Assembly (NCBI GenBank): GCA_021186555.1
Contig: JAJKFL010000006.1
Location: forward strand, 25,665,478-25,729,477
DNA from: Reticulitermes speratus
Lineage: Eukaryota > Arthropoda > Insecta > Blattodea > Rhinotermitidae
Length of the DNA stretch: 64,000 nt
Direction: 5' to 3'
Below, piece by piece: positions 1 to 64,000 of the stretch. The position numbers and the translations under genes are program-made. The notes beneath the pieces are model-generated. The model saw only the letters and a list, made by a program, of their open reading frames with translations. It had not been told where the DNA came from and did not search any database. Each line of letters begins with the position of its first letter. Position 1 is the stretch's first letter.

Positions 1-391
1 GGTATTAGTTGTCCAGAAAAGGTATCTTTTTACCATTAATAATTATCCTGACGAGCCATTGATACGAGAATGATCTTAAAAGTCCATACAGCTTAATTAA
101 AAGAACCAAGAATTAGTCAGAGGCCATTGGCAGGTTGGTGAATGTAAACAGTTAGTGTATCTTGTCACAGCAGACATCCAGGACTATTAGCTTGTACTTT
201 GGGTCTGAACCAGGGTAATTACTGGTGAGAAGAAAGTCACTGGGTATGAGTGGCATGTAAACATCATCTTTGAACTTGGATCAAGTCTGACCAGATGATC
301 ATCAGACCAGGCTCAGTGAAGTCCTAAGCATTCTGTTCTCTTCAGACCTCTGTGGAAATACATAAATTGCATCTTGTCTTTTGTTTTGCAG

Positions 392-63055
<62,664 letters not shown>

Positions 63056-63194
63056 AGGCTGTATCCACCCGTCAGTGACCTAGTGTCAGTGTCTAAACTG
63101 TTGGATTGTCATGAAATTTGCTATAGGAGTTTTTTACATGAAGAGGTCAGGCAAGCATGAGTTTTGTGAAGCTCAGCGTGTTTTATGATCATAC

Positions 63195-63680
63195 TTCATG
63201 TAAGGGCGTAAATGAATTTCTACCCATAATTTCCATATGTCTTGGCCAGTTTGGGTGAAATTCAGTGTAGAGAATCTTCATGTAATGCCACTCAGCAGTT
63301 GTGAGTTTTGTGAAAATTAATACAGTGCAAGGCATGCTTTACTTAAGGGCATAAAAGAAATTTGCATATGTTTCTTACATTTTTTGTTGGATTCGGTTAA
63401 ACTTTGTACAGAAGATGTCCATAAAACTTTACTGAGTGACCCTAAGTTTTTTTTAAAATTGGCACGATGAATGTGGTGCTTTACTTAGGGGCATAAATGA
63501 ATTTCTATCTGTACTTTCCACGCTTATTGTCTGCTTTGTGTGAAATCTGGTACTGTATAAGAGATCTGAACATAATGCTATTGACCATTTGTGGGTCTCG
63601 TGAAAATTGGTGCAGAGAAGGCCACTCTTTGCTAATGGGTGTAAATGAAATTACATTTATGTGTGTACAGTCTGCATATG
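63195..63680. repeat. ~140 bp tandem repeat, reverse orientation, in 3' flank
   Basis: The landmark taagggc(g/a)taaa recurs at 63201, 63344, 63486 (taggggcataaa) and 63633 (taatgggtgtaaa), spacing 142-147 bp. It is the reverse complement of the unit at 37.8-38.4 kb. It starts about 140 bp after the RalGAP alpha stop codon and may be part of its 3' UTR. Confidence 0.8.
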
Positions 63681-63869
63681 ACATCATGGAATACACCATT
63701 TGCACCTGTCTTTTTTCTAGCCATACTCTTACCAGCTACAAATTAATTTGCATGAAAATTAAAGGAAAAACATTTTTGTAAGGGAAAATGTAAAACTTGT
63801 GCCATCTGTTGCTTCCTTATGTGAACTACTAGAAGTAATGCACAGTAATGTAAAGAACAAAGCACACAA

Positions 63870-64000
63870 CCACAAGGTAAAGTAAAAGTAAAGTTGTCCC
63901 TGTCCATACCATGAAGGCAAATAGGGGGAGTAGAGATATGGCTCCACTCATTCTTAACCTTGGTGCTAGGTGGAGGTGAGTGATCAGCATCATGCCCCAA
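63870..64000 (-). repeat. SINE copy running off the window end, minus orientation
   Basis: Begins aaagtaaagttgtccctgtc and continues ccatgaaggca...ctccactcattcttaacc to the last base. Same family as the copies at 1.7, 18.8 and 52.9 kb; its tRNA-like head would lie beyond 64000. Confidence 0.75.

Overview
This is a 64 kb piece of an animal nuclear genome, most likely an insect. It is AT-rich, with spliced exons, GT-AG introns of 0.1 to 9.6 kb, and a dense load of arthropod-type transposons. The SINE and RTE sequences resemble repeats I associate with cockroaches and termites, but that placement is inference. There are no operons, CRISPR arrays, rRNA genes or recognisable functional tRNA genes.

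One host gene fills the whole window on the + strand: the alpha (catalytic) subunit of the Ral GTPase-activating protein complex (RALGAPA1/2 family). I could chain 31 coding exons from 392 to the stop codon at 63053-63055. They sum to 5,043 nt (1,680 codons plus stop), every exon junction is phase-compatible, and the C-terminal five full exons (53511-62506) encode the Rap/Ran-GAP domain with its catalytic asparagine. The start codon and roughly the first 200 residues lie upstream of the window. One intron (after 23645) uses a GC donor.

Everything else is intronic or 3' flank and is mainly mobile DNA. By region: 1.5-2.0 kb, an inverted pair of SINE copies; 3.35-4.77 kb, a pogo/Tigger element with terminal repeats and a truncated transposase; 7.87-8.71 kb, a second Tigger-type element keeping only a CENP-B-like N-terminal domain; 10.8-13.3 kb, a decayed piggyBac; 14.04-15.1 kb, a LINE fragment with an RNase H domain abutting a splice donor; 23.9-31.5 kb, the large GC-AG intron, holding a 1 kb palindromic element, a LINE inside a LINE with a third element inside that, a nearly intact mariner and a piggyBac-type MITE; 34.0-34.7 kb, an RTE LINE tail; 37.8-38.5 kb, a ~140 bp tandem array; 40.4-41.2 kb, two palindromic elements; 48.6-49.2 kb, a hairpin and another palindromic element; 52-62 kb, MITEs, SINEs, a 57 bp minisatellite, a minus-strand LINE, and two large fold-back sequences; 63.2-63.7 kb, the ~140 bp repeat again in opposite orientation.

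The most interesting recurring signal is a set of short inverted-repeat elements of different sequence (at about 23.9, 27.6, 40.4, 40.7 and 49.0 kb, with a lone core at 17.8 kb). Each contains the pattern CTGANGA-T-[hairpin]-(G/A)AAAC, in several cases followed by ATGTH and a short stem I. This resembles a hammerhead ribozyme with a very short stem III, of the type associated with Penelope-like retroelements. One copy has a clear 12 bp target duplication inside a LINE.
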